From the NCBI GenBank assembly GCA_026126205.1, contig JAHCJP010000007.1, forward strand, positions 86,436-150,435: DNA of 64,000 nucleotides, read 5' to 3'. The position numbers and the translations under genes were made by a program. This stretch comes from Maricaulaceae bacterium (GTDB taxonomy: Bacteria > Pseudomonadota > Alphaproteobacteria > Caulobacterales > Maricaulaceae). How positions within the stretch are numbered: position 1 is the first letter of the stretch; each line of letters begins with the position of its first letter. Below are positions 19,675 through 27,698 of this stretch, piece by piece. The notes beneath the pieces are model-generated. The model was not told where the DNA came from and did no database searches. It saw nothing but the letters and a program-made list of their open reading frames with translations.

Positions 19675-20541
19675 ATGACCGCGACAATCGTGAAATTCTC
19701 TCCCGAAGCCGGCTACCGCCTCGACGAGGCCAGCCGCGACTATCCGCGCATCGCCGCGGCGCTCGCCTTTCTGGGCGAGCGCTGGCGCGACCAGCCGGAC
19801 CTGGAGGCCGCGGCCCGCGCCGCAGGCCTGTCCCCGCACCATTTCCAGCGTGTGTTCACCCGCTGGGTCGGCGTGTCGCCGAAGCGCTATTCCGGGGCGC
19901 TGGCCCATGACGCGGCGCGCGCCGCAATCGACGACGGCGCCAGCGTGCTGGACGCCGCCTTCGAGGCCGGCCTGTCCGGCCCCGGCCGGCTGCACGACCT
20001 GTTCATCGCCCATGAGGCGGCGACGCCGGGCGATGCCAGACGGCGCGGAGCGGGGCTGAGCTTCACCTGGGGCGCGGCGCCCAGCCCGTTCGGGACCGCG
20101 GTGCTGCTGATCGCGCCACGCGGTCTGTCGTCACTGGGCTTCGCCGACCCGGATGTCGAAACCGGGTTCGAGGACTTCCGCCGCCGCTGGCCGGCGGCGA
20201 CGTTTACCCGCGACGACGGCGCCGCGCGCGACTGGGCGGCGCGGATTTTCGCCGGCGACGGCCCGGTGCCGCTGGCGCTCTACGGCACGCCCTGGCAGCG
20301 GCAGGTGTGGCGGGCGCTGCTCGCGATCCCGCCCGGGGCGACCACCAGCTATCGCGCCATCGCCGAACAGGTGTGCACGCCGAAGGCCAGCCGCGCCGTC
20401 GGCGCGGCTGTGGGGGCCAACCCGGTGTCGTGGCTGATACCCTGTCACCGCGTGCTGGCCAGCGACGGCCGCCTGACCGGCTATCACTGGGGCGTGGCGC
20501 GAAAGCGCGCCATGCTGGCATGGGAGGCCGCAAGGGCGTAA
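19675..20541 (+). CDS. AraC-HTH / O6-methylguanine-DNA methyltransferase (Ada-like, no zinc domain)
   Basis: 288 residues. The N-terminal half has an AraC-type helix-turn-helix (DLEAAARAAGLSPHHFQRVFTRW, shown here in part: LSPHHFQRVFTRWVGVSPKR). The C-terminal half is a suicide alkyltransferase with the acceptor Cys in WLIPCHRVLASDG, plus AIPPGATTSYRAIAEQ. It should repair alkylated guanine and may activate genes. The zinc-binding methylphosphotriester domain of true Ada is absent, so sensing must differ. The ATG at 19675 is used; earlier codons only overlap the DUF2244 gene. Confidence 0.9.
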   Translation: MTATIVKFSPEAGYRLDEASRDYPRIAAALAFLGERWRDQPDLEAAARAAGLSPHHFQRVFTRWVGVSPKRYSGALAHDAARAAIDDGASVLDAAFEAGLSGPGRLHDLFIAHEAATPGDARRRGAGLSFTWGAAPSPFGTAVLLIAPRGLSSLGFADPDVETGFEDFRRRWPAATFTRDDGAARDWAARIFAGDGPVPLALYGTPWQRQVWRALLAIPPGATTSYRAIAEQVCTPKASRAVGAAVGANPVSWLIPCHRVLASDGRLTGYHWGVARKRAMLAWEAARA

Positions 20542-20552
20542 ATAGCCCTGCC

Positions 20553-21113
20553 ATGTATCTTGATCCGTTCTCAATCGCCGCCATCGCGGCGCTGACCGGC
20601 GCCGCCGGCCTGATCGTGCGCTGGGCGCTGGCCCGCGCCGCGCTGCGCGCCGAGGCCGCCGCGGAATATGAAGAACGCTTGCGCAGCCGCCCCGGCACCG
20701 TCGCCGGGGTGGAGCGCACGGCCTTTATCCGGCTTTACGCAGCCGCCTTCGAGCCGCGCTGGGCGCTCTACGCCGCCGCCGCGCTGGCGGGCGCCGTCGC
20801 CGTCACCCCGCTGGCGCTGTCGGGGCTGGTCATCGTCTGGGACGCGCTGTGGCGGCTGAACGGCGCGCCGCCCCTGTTCGCCGCCGGCTATTACCCGTGG
20901 ATGTTCTACATGTTCTTCGCCGTCGTCGGTGTGTGGGCGCTGTGCGGCTGGCTGGCGGCGCGCATCCATCATTTGCGCGCGCCGGAACCGTTCCAGGCCG
21001 CGCTGGCCCGCGCCCGCGGCGAACCGTTCGACGCGGTGGAGATCCCCCGCCCGCGGCCGAAATGGGCGCGCCGCATCCGCCGCCCCGAAGCCGGACCCGC
21101 CGAGGAGGGCTGA
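20553..21113 (+). CDS. Hypothetical membrane protein
   Basis: 186 residues starting MYLDPFSIAAIAALTGAAG. Three hydrophobic stretches (about residues 6-26, 68-95 and 110-135) suggest an integral membrane protein. The C-terminal third is basic and Pro-rich (EIPRPRPKWARRIRRP) and probably cytosolic. I recognise no family. It starts 12 bases after the Ada-like gene and ends five bases before the glyoxalase-type gene, so the three are probably co-transcribed. Codon use matches the core genome. Confidence 0.7.
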   Translation: MYLDPFSIAAIAALTGAAGLIVRWALARAALRAEAAAEYEERLRSRPGTVAGVERTAFIRLYAAAFEPRWALYAAAALAGAVAVTPLALSGLVIVWDALWRLNGAPPLFAAGYYPWMFYMFFAVVGVWALCGWLAARIHHLRAPEPFQAALARARGEPFDAVEIPRPRPKWARRIRRPEAGPAEEG

Positions 21114-21117
21114 CGCG

Positions 21118-21582
21118 ATGGAGTATCTGCACGCGATGGTGCGCGTCTCGGACCTTGACGCCTCGCTGCGCTTTTATTGCGACGGGCTAGGCCTGAAGGA
21201 AATCCGGCGCATCGACAACGAGGCCGGGCGCTTCACCCTTGTGTTCCTCGCCAGCCCGGACGACCTCGCCCGCGGCGGGTTTTCGGGCGAGGAGCGTCCC
21301 ATGCCCGCCGGCCTGCCCTGCGTGGAGCTGACCTGGAACTGGGACGAGGCGGGCTATGACGGCGGGCGCAATTTCGGCCATCTCGCCTGGCGGGTGAAGG
21401 ACATCTACGCCCTGTGCGCGCATCTGCAGGGCATGGGCTATGTCATCGCCCGGCCGCCGCGCGACGGGCGCATGGCTTTCGTGCGCTCACCGGACGCCAT
21501 TTCGATCGAGCTGCTGCAGGCCGGCGACGCCCTGCCGCCCGCCGAACCCTGGGCGTCGATGGGCAATACCGGAAGCTGGTGA
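21118..21582 (+). CDS. gloA: Glyoxalase I-like VOC family protein
   Basis: 154 residues in the vicinal oxygen chelate fold. Four metal-ligand positions of glyoxalase I are visible: His5 (EYLHAMVRV), Glu in PCVELTWNW, His in GRNFGHLAWRV and Glu in AISIELLQ. The family converts the methylglyoxal-glutathione hemithioacetal to S-lactoylglutathione. A tail ending SMGNTGSW is typical of GloA in proteobacteria. It is the last gene of the run beginning at 19675. A strong hairpin follows nine bases after its stop. Confidence 0.88.
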   Translation: MEYLHAMVRVSDLDASLRFYCDGLGLKEIRRIDNEAGRFTLVFLASPDDLARGGFSGEERPMPAGLPCVELTWNWDEAGYDGGRNFGHLAWRVKDIYALCAHLQGMGYVIARPPRDGRMAFVRSPDAISIELLQAGDALPPAEPWASMGNTGSW

Positions 21583-21590
21583 CGGCAATC

Positions 21591-21614
21591 GGGGGGTCTG
21601 CAAGCAGACCCCCC
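21591..21614. terminator. Hairpin between convergent genes, probable bidirectional terminator
   Basis: Perfect inverted repeat GGGGGGTCTGC/GCAGACCCCCC separated by AA, best read as a nine-pair stem with a GCAAGC loop. It lies between the stop of the glyoxalase gene (21582) and the stop of the convergent 62-residue gene (21622). There is no T run, so intrinsic termination strength is uncertain. Confidence 0.6.
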
Positions 21615-21621
21615 GAAATGA

Positions 21622-21810
21622 TTAGGCATACTGGATCAGAATCCAAGTCACGGCCTTGCCCGCGTAGGGCGGCATGACATTGCCTTTCGCGATCGGCGCC
21701 GTGGTGGTCGGATACCCATCGACCTTCCAGACACCGCTTTCCGGGCACTTCTGGCCCGTCCGCGCCCGCGTGCCGATAGGTGCGCGGCTCTTGAGGGCAC
21801 CATAATTCAT
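21622..21810 (-). CDS. Small conserved-looking protein, 62 residues
   Basis: 62 residues beginning MNYGALKSRAPIGTRARTG. The middle QKCPESGVWKVDG and TTTAPIAKGNVMPPY read as a compact beta-rich domain. The pattern of a Gly-x-x-x-Pro-x-x-Gly-[VI]-[WY] strand recalls small YjzC-like proteins, but I cannot name the family with confidence. There is no signal peptide or membrane span. An excellent ribosome site AAGGAGA lies 8-14 bases before the ATG at 21810. Upstream is an unusually long leader with three stable hairpins and an AT-rich probable promoter, which suggests strong or regulated expression. It ends at a shared terminator hairpin. Confidence 0.75.
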   Translation of the reverse strand: MNYGALKSRAPIGTRARTGQKCPESGVWKVDGYPTTTAPIAKGNVMPPYAGKAVTWILIQYA

Positions 21811-21975
21811 GGCCTCTTCTCCTTATTGCGACCGGATTGACGGGTGGGGCGTTACGGTGAAAGGTAGCGGTTGTCAGGCGCGCCTTTCACCGGCGTGACC
21901 GACACGATGCGGCGGTCGCATAACCGCTCCGCATCGGTCAAGGGGACGGTGCGCGCGAACGCACCGTCCCCTCCC
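21811..21975 (-). promoter_or_regulatory. Structured 5' leader of the 62-residue gene (three hairpins)
   Basis: Reading the minus strand there are three hairpins in a row. The first is a perfect 12-pair stem (arms 21960-21971 and 21942-21953, hexaloop). The second has arms 21929-21939 and 21897-21912, with 6 and 5 pairs and a bulge. The third has 10-pair arms at 21883-21892 and 21855-21864. The ribosome site follows about 30 bases later. The upstream DNA (22020-22100) is AT-rich. No known riboswitch family was recognised. A leader RNA, attenuator or protein-binding site is an inference from structure and position. Confidence 0.45.
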
Positions 21976-22169
21976 CGCATAGAAAATCCAGCGACTCCGC
22001 CATTGAGGCAAGTAGATTCTTAGCACTTACGCGCAACGTTTGCTAACGCATTGTTTTTTTAATATAAATAGCTGATCTTTTTGTGGGGTGACTTTATACC
22101 CCCCACTCCTAACTAGTCCGAATCAAAGCGATCATTGGGTCACGAATCGACTGGGTGTTCTTGCTTTGA
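21976..22169. other. AT-rich intergenic stretch, likely promoter region
   Basis: About 190 bases between the YafY-like gene stop (22170) and the structured leader. It contains an A/T-rich block (22050-22080) and an inverted pair GTGGGG/CCCCAC around 22083-22106. No gene was found. It probably carries the promoter of the 62-residue gene and perhaps the end of the regulator transcript, but I could not assign -35 and -10 boxes with confidence. Confidence 0.3.
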
Positions 22170-22796
22170 TCACCCCGTCACGGACAGGGTCAGTTTCCTG
22201 ATCCGCCCGGCGCGGATCAGGCGCGGTTCGTTCTCACCCTCCGCCTGCACCGCGACGACGGCGTGATCGCCGGTCAGGGTGACGGACGTCACCCGGCCCG
22301 TCACCGTGTGTTCGTAGGCGTCGAGATCGACATAGGTGAGACGCGCCGGCCCGCCCGCCGTCTTCGCCTTGCGCAAACCGTCCAGCACCGCCGCCGGCGG
22401 AACCGGTTCGTCGGGCGTCGTCAGAAGAGGCTCGGCGGCCAGCCGCCGCACCCGCTCCTCGCCCAGCGCCGCCTCGAAAGCCCGCATCGCCTCCCGCGCC
22501 ACCAGCGCCTGTTCGGTGCTGTCAGCATGCGTCAGCAGACGCAGACCGCGCCACGCCGCCTCGGCCTGCGGCCAGGTCAGCGGCGCCGGCGGCGGCCCGT
22601 CGCCCGGGACCAGCACATAGCCCAGCCCCGCCTCGCCGGCGATCGGAAGACCCATGCCGGCCAGCCGCGCCATGTCACGGTAGACGGTGCGTTCGGAAAC
22701 CTGGAAGTCGCGCGCCAGTTCGCGCGCCGTCAGCGCCTTGGGCGCGGCGTCCTTCAACGCCCGCACCAGACCGACCAGCCGTTGCGACCGGCTCAT
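22170..22796 (-). CDS. YafY-type HTH transcriptional regulator
   Basis: 208 residues. The N-terminal winged helix (MSRSQRLVGLVRALKD, then LTARELARDFQVSERTVYRD) is the HTH_11 type found in YafY/DeoR-like WYL regulators. The region after about residue 120 is short and lacks a clear WYL motif, so ligand sensing may be reduced or different. The ATG at 22796 is preferred over one five codons upstream because it begins the conserved first helix. The target genes are unknown. The start lies about 50 bases from the dapB stop, on the same strand. Confidence 0.82.
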   Translation of the reverse strand: MSRSQRLVGLVRALKDAAPKALTARELARDFQVSERTVYRDMARLAGMGLPIAGEAGLGYVLVPGDGPPPAPLTWPQAEAAWRGLRLLTHADSTEQALVAREAMRAFEAALGEERVRRLAAEPLLTTPDEPVPPAAVLDGLRKAKTAGGPARLTYVDLDAYEHTVTGRVTSVTLTGDHAVVAVQAEGENEPRLIRAGRIRKLTLSVTG

Positions 22797-22847
22797 GACA
22801 GCTCCTGACAAAACCTGCCGGGACCGTGCTGCGGTTCGGAGCGCCGG

Positions 22848-23666
22848 TCAAGCGCCGCCAATCACGTCGGCCATGGTGTAGAGGCCCGCCGGGCGGCCGC
22901 GGATCCACAGCGCCGCCGCCAGCGCGCCCTGTGCGAACACCCGCCGGTCATGGGCGCGATGGATGATGGTGATTTCCTCCATCTCGGACAGGAAGCGCAC
23001 GGCGTGCTCGCCGATGACGCCGCCGCCGCGCGTGGAGGAAAAGCCGATGCCGCCCGGCGGCCGCGGCCCGGTGACGCCGTCGCGGCCGCGGATCGCCACC
23101 GCGTCCAGCCGCCGCCCGCGCGCCGCCGCCGCGGCCTCGCCCAGCATCAGCGCCGTCCCCGAGGGCGCGTCGGCCTTGTAGCGGTGATGGGTTTCCTCGA
23201 TCTCGACGTCCCAGCCGCTTTCCGGCAGCGCGGCGGCGGCCTGGCGCACCAGCGCCTCGGTCAGCGCGACGCCGATGGAGAAATTGCGCGCCGCCAGCAC
23301 CGGCAGGCTGCGGGCCGCGTCGCGCAAGGCGGCGTCTTGCTCGGCGTTCAGCCCGGTGACGCCGGTGACCAGCGCCGGTCCGCCGCGATCCGCGAAGCGC
23401 CGGGCGGCGATCACCGTCAGTTCCGGCGCGCCGGCGTCGATCACCACGTCGGCGCCGGAGGCGGCGTCCTCCAGCCCCACCATCGCGAACACGCCGAGCC
23501 CGCGCAGGCCGGCCAGCTCGCCGAGGTCGATGCCCTCCAGCCCCGATCCGGCGCGGACGACGCCGCCGGTCAGTTCGCAGCGCTCGTCGTTCATGACGGC
23601 GTGAAGCACCGCCCGGCCCAGCCGGCCGCCGGCGCCCAGCACCGCGATGCGCAAAGGCTCAAGCAT
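22848..23666 (-). CDS. dapB: 4-hydroxy-tetrahydrodipicolinate reductase DapB
   Basis: 272 residues. It reduces 4-hydroxy-tetrahydrodipicolinate with NAD(P)H in lysine/DAP synthesis. The Rossmann motif AVLGAGGRLGRAV opens the protein. The substrate motif EETHHRYKADAPSGTAL carries the conserved His pair, Lys and Ser-Gly-Thr. DVVIDAGAPE and ARNFSIGVALTEAL are the other conserved loops. It lies 36 bases downstream of the DUF2339 gene. dapF is 8 kb away, so the DAP genes are dispersed. Confidence 0.95.
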   Translation of the reverse strand: MLEPLRIAVLGAGGRLGRAVLHAVMNDERCELTGGVVRAGSGLEGIDLGELAGLRGLGVFAMVGLEDAASGADVVIDAGAPELTVIAARRFADRGGPALVTGVTGLNAEQDAALRDAARSLPVLAARNFSIGVALTEALVRQAAAALPESGWDVEIEETHHRYKADAPSGTALMLGEAAAAARGRRLDAVAIRGRDGVTGPRPPGGIGFSSTRGGGVIGEHAVRFLSEMEEITIIHRAHDRRVFAQGALAAALWIRGRPAGLYTMADVIGGA

Positions 23667-23702
23667 GCGAGACCGCCTTTCCGTCAGCCGTTAAACCGCA
23701 CT

Positions 23703-26432
23703 CTAGGCCGATCCGCCGTCCGGGGGCGAGGCTTCGCGCCGCGTCATCGGCAGGATCACCCGCTGATAGAGCGCGCCGACCGCCATCAGCACCGCGCCCA
23801 GCCCCAGGAAGGACAGCGCCCGCCACAGGCCGGTCAGCCCGGCGAGGTCGATAATGAACACTTTCAGCGTCACGGCCAGCAGCAGCCCCAGCGCCGCATA
23901 GCGCAGGCTGGGCCGCTTGCGCAGCACCCCCAGCGCCAGCAGCAGCGCGGCGTAGCCGAGCCAGATCGCCGAATAGGTCCAGCCCTCGGCGTCGCCGACC
24001 GGGCGGTGGGTCATCTCCAGCCCGTGGAAGGCGAAGCGCGCCTCCAGCGTCAGCCACAGGAACAGTTTCGCCGCGCCCGCCAGGCCTGCCGCGACGCCCG
24101 CCGGCCGCCTTCCCTGGCGGCGCAGCACGATGGCGTAGGCCGCCGCCAGCAGCCCCGGCGCGGCGTAGGCGGCCAGCAGGCTGTTGAACCCGGCGGCGCC
24201 CTGCACGGGCAGTTCGCGCATCCCCCACCAGGGATTGCCCATGATCACCAGCAGCCAAAGACCCTGCGCCGACGCGGCGAAAACCAGCAACCGCTCCACC
24301 CAGCGCGGGGCGAAGGCCAGGTCCGGCCCCAGCCGGGCGCGGATCGCCAGCGCCGCCCCCAGCCAGGCCGCGGTCTGCAGGCCGATCTCGGTCAGCGAGC
24401 GGTAGGGCGCGGACAGGTCGCCGCCATTCACCGCGTGGCGGATCTGCATCGAGACCAGGAACACGCCGAGGATAAGCGCCCCGGCGATCAACCCCTGGAC
24501 TACCCGTGAATCCTCTTTCAACCCCCCTATAATCATCTGCCGCCCTGCAAACCATAGCGCTATCGCCGACCCGCCATAGCCGTAGAGCAGCCAGTTCAGC
24601 ACCGGCCAGGCCCCGACCTCGTAACCGAAGGCCTCGCCCAGCACGGTCAGCCGCAGCGTCGCCAGCGCGCCGAAGATCGCCGCGGCGATTTTCAGCGCCT
24701 CCACCGACCCTTTCGGCGCCCGCGCCCACAGCCAGGCCGACATCGCCGCCAGCAGCGCGAAACCGGCGCTCATCCACAACTGGTCGAAGGCGGCGCCCAC
24801 CGCGATGGCGGCGGCGGCGCTGGCGGCCAGCGCATAGGCCGAGGCCGCGCCGGGCGCGGTTGCGAACCCCTTCGGGCCGGAGACCAGCCGCAGCGCGCCC
24901 AGCGCCAGGACCCCGGTCAGCGCCGCGGCGGCGGCGCCCCATTCCCAGCGCGTCTCCAGCCCGGTCAGACGCCAGTAGGCGGCGGCGAGGATCATCACCG
25001 GCGCCCCGGCGGCGGCGATCGCCATCGCCGCCTTCACCCGCAGCCGCCCCATCGCCAGCCAGCCGCCAAGCCCGAACAGGGCGGCGAAGCCGAAACAGGC
25101 GGTGAGGAATTCCGGCGTCGACGGTCCGGCGCTGGCGTGGCCCATGAACATCAGCGTCCGCGCCGCGTCGCCGACCAGCCGCGCCTGGTCCTCCGGCCAG
25201 TTCAGCAGCATCAGCGCCGCCATCACCGCGGCGGCGGCGGGCAGGGCGGCGAAGCCCTCGCGCCGCCAGGCCGCCAGCAGCGCGATCACAGCCAGCGCCG
25301 CGGTGGAGACCACGGTCTCCGTCGCGTGCCCGGCCTGCATCGCCAGCAGCACCGACAGCGCCATCGCCGCCGCGCCGCCGAACCAGGCCCCGACCAGGCC
25401 GGTGGGGAAGGGCCACCAGTCCTTCAACGGGCGTTCCACGGGCGGCGGGTCGCCGGCCTGGTCCCAGGCGAAGGCGATGGCGGCCAGCAGATAGGCGGGC
25501 AGGAACAGCGCCAGCGCCCAGGCCTGCGATGCGTTAAAGGCGAAGGCCAGCCAGACCAGCGGCCACAGCGCGCCGCCGCCGGCGGCGATCCAGCCGGTCC
25601 AGCGCCAGTTCATCAGCCGCGCCACGGCCAGCGCCCCGGCGCAGACCGCGAACACATAGGCGAACAGGCCGGCGGCGTTCGGCTCCGGCGAGCCGATCAG
25701 CGCCGGGGCGAGCAGCGCGCCGATAAAGCCGAAGGCGGCGATCACCGGCCCGTGCAGCAGCGCCAGCGCCACCGCGCCCGCCGCCACGGCGGCCAGCAGC
25801 ACGAAGGCGGCGCCGGCGGGCACAAGCGCGTAGAGGCCGTAGGCGGCGTAGGCGGCGCCGTAAACGGTGATCACCCCGGCGGCGGCGAGGGCGGGCGCGG
25901 CGGCGGAGGGTTTTTTGTGTTGGGTTTTCTGCGGCCTGCGGCGCAGCCACTCCCCGGCGGCGATCATGGCGAGGCCGGCGGCGGCGGCGGCGATCACCCG
26001 CGCCGCGGGGCCGAGCAGGCCATAATCCAGCGCCGTCTTGACCAGGAAGGCGCCGCCCAGCGCCAGCGCCACGGCGGCCAGCCAGATCAGCCAGTTGCCG
26101 GCCAGCGACGCCTCCAGCGCCGCGAAGGCGCCGCGGCGCTCCCCGGCCTGCGGCGGTGGCGGCGGCGCGGCGGCGGCGGTCGCCGCGGCGGGCGCGGCTG
26201 CGGTGAGCGGCACCGGTTCCGGCGCCGGCGCGGGTTCAGGCGCAGGTTCAGGCGCGGGCGGCGCCGGCTTCGGTGCATGCCTGAGGCCGTCTTCCAGCGC
26301 ATTCATCCGCCGTTCGATGGCGTACAGCCGGTTGAAGACGCCGTTGAGGCGGAAGATCACGATCCAGCCGAACAGGGCGCCCAGCGCCACGAAGGCGAAA
26401 ACCAGCAGGCCGATAACCGCCAGACTCTCCAT
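23703..26432 (-). CDS. DUF2339 family polytopic membrane protein
   Basis: 909 residues. An N-terminal helix (about residues 4-28) and a short basic segment precede a Pro/Ala/Glu-rich linker (residues about 50-95), followed by more than twenty hydrophobic helices to the C-terminus. ASLAGNWLIWLAAVALALGG and GGAFLVKTALDYG are typical of DUF2339. The family is common in proteobacteria and its function is unknown. The C-terminal WRALSFLGLGAVLMAVGALYQR is also characteristic. The start at 26432 faces the Rhs graveyard on the other side, which marks the left limit of that island. Confidence 0.88.
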   Translation of the reverse strand: MESLAVIGLLVFAFVALGALFGWIVIFRLNGVFNRLYAIERRMNALEDGLRHAPKPAPPAPEPAPEPAPAPEPVPLTAAAPAAATAAAAPPPPPQAGERRGAFAALEASLAGNWLIWLAAVALALGGAFLVKTALDYGLLGPAARVIAAAAAGLAMIAAGEWLRRRPQKTQHKKPSAAAPALAAAGVITVYGAAYAAYGLYALVPAGAAFVLLAAVAAGAVALALLHGPVIAAFGFIGALLAPALIGSPEPNAAGLFAYVFAVCAGALAVARLMNWRWTGWIAAGGGALWPLVWLAFAFNASQAWALALFLPAYLLAAIAFAWDQAGDPPPVERPLKDWWPFPTGLVGAWFGGAAAMALSVLLAMQAGHATETVVSTAALAVIALLAAWRREGFAALPAAAAVMAALMLLNWPEDQARLVGDAARTLMFMGHASAGPSTPEFLTACFGFAALFGLGGWLAMGRLRVKAAMAIAAAGAPVMILAAAYWRLTGLETRWEWGAAAAALTGVLALGALRLVSGPKGFATAPGAASAYALAASAAAAIAVGAAFDQLWMSAGFALLAAMSAWLWARAPKGSVEALKIAAAIFGALATLRLTVLGEAFGYEVGAWPVLNWLLYGYGGSAIALWFAGRQMIIGGLKEDSRVVQGLIAGALILGVFLVSMQIRHAVNGGDLSAPYRSLTEIGLQTAAWLGAALAIRARLGPDLAFAPRWVERLLVFAASAQGLWLLVIMGNPWWGMRELPVQGAAGFNSLLAAYAAPGLLAAAYAIVLRRQGRRPAGVAAGLAGAAKLFLWLTLEARFAFHGLEMTHRPVGDAEGWTYSAIWLGYAALLLALGVLRKRPSLRYAALGLLLAVTLKVFIIDLAGLTGLWRALSFLGLGAVLMAVGALYQRVILPMTRREASPPDGGSA

Positions 26433-26519
26433 GCCCGCCCCCGATCTTCGCCTCTGGCGCGAACTCTAGGCGCGCGAACGCAAGGCGCAAGCGGTTTGAG
26501 GGGGCTCCGGGGCGCGCGC

Positions 26520-26599
26520 GTTGAATCGGCTCACGCGCCCATGCTTCTGCGGTAAATTGCGAGTAGACTGCCGCCCGGCCAGATCAGAGGGGGCGTTCG
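26520..26599 (+). repeat. Imperfect repeat, copy 1 of 2 at the Rhs region
   Basis: This stretch begins GTTGAA-tc-GGCTCACG and ends GAGGGGGCGTTCG. A second stretch at 29411-29480 has the same ends (GTTGAA-ca-GGCTCACG and GAGGGGGCGTTCG) with a diverged middle. Both lie next to Rhs debris, so they may be copies of an old flank carried with the cassettes. The similarity is limited to the ends and could be partly chance. Confidence 0.3.
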
Positions 26600-26608
26600 C
26601 CCGGCGCC

Positions 26609-26695
26609 GACAATGCCGGATATTTCGGCTACACTGGGTGTATGTGGCTCGCCAAGCTGATCCTCGGATGGAATATGGAAGGGCTTCGCATATGA
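26609..26695 (+). pseudogene. Rhs core remnant fused to a toxin tail
   Basis: The plus frame reads DNAGYFGYTGCMWLAK and runs to a TGA at 26693. It matches the GNAGRFGYTGQMW element near the end of Rhs cores, seen again at 27555-27640. After CMWLAK the text no longer follows the Rhs core, and the last residues (NMEGLRI) could be the tail of a lost toxin domain. The stop overlaps the ATG of the next gene as ATATGA, the coupling expected between a toxin tip and its immunity gene. Confidence 0.5.
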
Positions 26696-27051
26696 TAAGG
26701 GTCAAAGAGCGCGTTGCTTTTTTATTTGGAAATCGCGTTTTTGATTACCCTATTGCGGCGTTTATATTTTCAGAAACTTTAATACTGCTATCTTTATTGA
26801 TTTTCTTTGTTCATGTCGTATTTTTTAGCACAGGTGATTATTTGGTCATTTATAACTCCACCCTTGATTTGAGTATTGTCAGACCAATTTCGCTAGGGTC
26901 AGCCCTTCTCTGCATGCTTGTCAGCACAATGGTTCGGAATAAATTTGGCAAAGAAGTCGAGAAAAATAAAGAGAAGGTTATTTTATCACCGGGTTTCGGT
27001 TTTATGCCAATTATTTTATTTATATCCTTTGTGTACATTTCATTTATGTGA
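26692..27051 (+). CDS. AT-rich membrane protein, candidate orphan Rhs immunity protein
   Basis: 119 residues starting MIRVKERVAFLFGNRVFDYP. Three hydrophobic helices are visible (about residues 19-45, 62-78 and 100-118), with a short basic loop KFGKEVEKNKEK. The gene is strongly AT-rich compared with the chromosome, as is typical of polymorphic-toxin cassettes. It overlaps the stop of a Rhs remnant and is followed by another Rhs fragment. An immunity role is inferred from position only; its partner toxin has been deleted. I recognise no family. Confidence 0.55.
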   Translation: MIRVKERVAFLFGNRVFDYPIAAFIFSETLILLSLLIFFVHVVFFSTGDYLVIYNSTLDLSIVRPISLGSALLCMLVSTMVRNKFGKEVEKNKEKVILSPGFGFMPIILFISFVYISFM

Positions 27052-27060
27052 TAAGTGGTT

Positions 27061-27121
27061 GAGGAATTGGCGCTGACCCGCGGCAATGGCGTGGTGACCT
27101 CATACGCAGGCCAAGTTCGCC
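27061..27121 (+). pseudogene. YD-repeat fragment of an Rhs gene
   Basis: The plus frame reads LALTRGNGVVTSYAG. It matches QLERGNGVVTSYAYD at 29266-29312 at both protein and DNA level and stops matching right after. It is a short piece of Rhs YD repeat left by recombination. Confidence 0.6.
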
Positions 27122-27130
27122 GCCTTGTTA

Positions 27131-27304
27131 TTAAGTGTCGGCCATAAAGCGCTCCACCATGGATTTTCTTGCCGATGAAGGCGTGTAATAACCTCGCTCC
27201 CAGTCGCGGTAGCTCCACTGGTTTGTTCCAATCATGGCGGCGGCCTCGGCCTGCGTCAGGCCCAGAGCCTTGCGTTTGCGGTAAAAGGCGCAGGGCGAGG
27301 CCGG
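27131..27304 (-). pseudogene. Truncated XRE-type helix-turn-helix protein
   Basis: The minus frame ends at 27131 and contains RKALGLTQAEAAAMIGTNQ followed by WSYRDWERGYYTPS, a clear XRE/Cro HTH: Gly-Leu-Thr-Gln, Ala-Ala-x-x-Ile-Gly and the Trp-Glu-Arg-Gly helix end. The sequence upstream of FYRKRKALG runs into Rhs core DNA on the other strand, so the N-terminus is lost or frameshifted. The family resembles small phage-type regulators. No start codon can be defined. It is probably non-functional debris inside the Rhs region. Confidence 0.5.
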
Positions 27305-27422
27305 GCAGGCCTGCTTCCTTGGGATAAAGCTTTCGCACCTTAAGGCGCACGGCCCGGGGCTGGACGCGCCGCTGGTGCGCTGGCAGGGCTCGACGCTGAC
27401 CACGCGGCGCTGGCTGATCGCC

Positions 27423-27461
27423 GCCCCCGGATCGCGCGGCGCGCGTCCGGGGCAGGCTCAT
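27423..27461. repeat. Palindromic element inserted in Rhs core, copy 1
   Basis: The Rhs text RRWLIAD-x-RGSVIG is split after the codons for LIA. The inserted DNA has arms CCCCGGATC and GTCCGGGG around a CG-rich loop, then CAGGCTCAT. It matches the unit at 17758-17784 in the nth/peptidase intergenic region. The exact ends are uncertain by a few bases. The insertion shifts the reading frame. Confidence 0.7.
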
Positions 27462-27571
27462 GCGCGGCTCGGTGATCGGGGAGAGCAATGATTCCGGCTC
27501 GCTGGTGCAGACCAACACCTATGACGAATACGGAAACCCCGGCTCAGGAAACGCCGGGCGCTTCGGCTACA

Positions 27572-27629
27572 GTCTGTCTTGCTTTCGCCCGTCCTCGCCC
27601 CGGACATGATCCGGGGCTGCGGGCGCGGC
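27572..27629. repeat. Palindromic element inserted in Rhs core, copy 2
   Basis: The core motif FGYTGQMW is split between TAC and GGGCAGATG. The inserted 58 or so bases contain the palindrome GCCCCGGA-catga-TCCGGGGC. An in-frame TGA lies inside the insertion, so it breaks the gene. It shares the CCCCGGA/TCCGGGG arms of copy 1 but a different spacer. Confidence 0.7.
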
Positions 27630-27698
27630 GGGGCAGATGTGGATCGAGGGCGCCGGGGTCTATCACTACCGCAACCGCGCCTATCATCCCGGCCTCGG

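Noticed and set aside
26850..27518. 222-residue minus frame over the Rhs region
   Set aside because: It mixes antisense of the AT-rich membrane protein and of Rhs core. Only the short HTH in another minus frame looks real.
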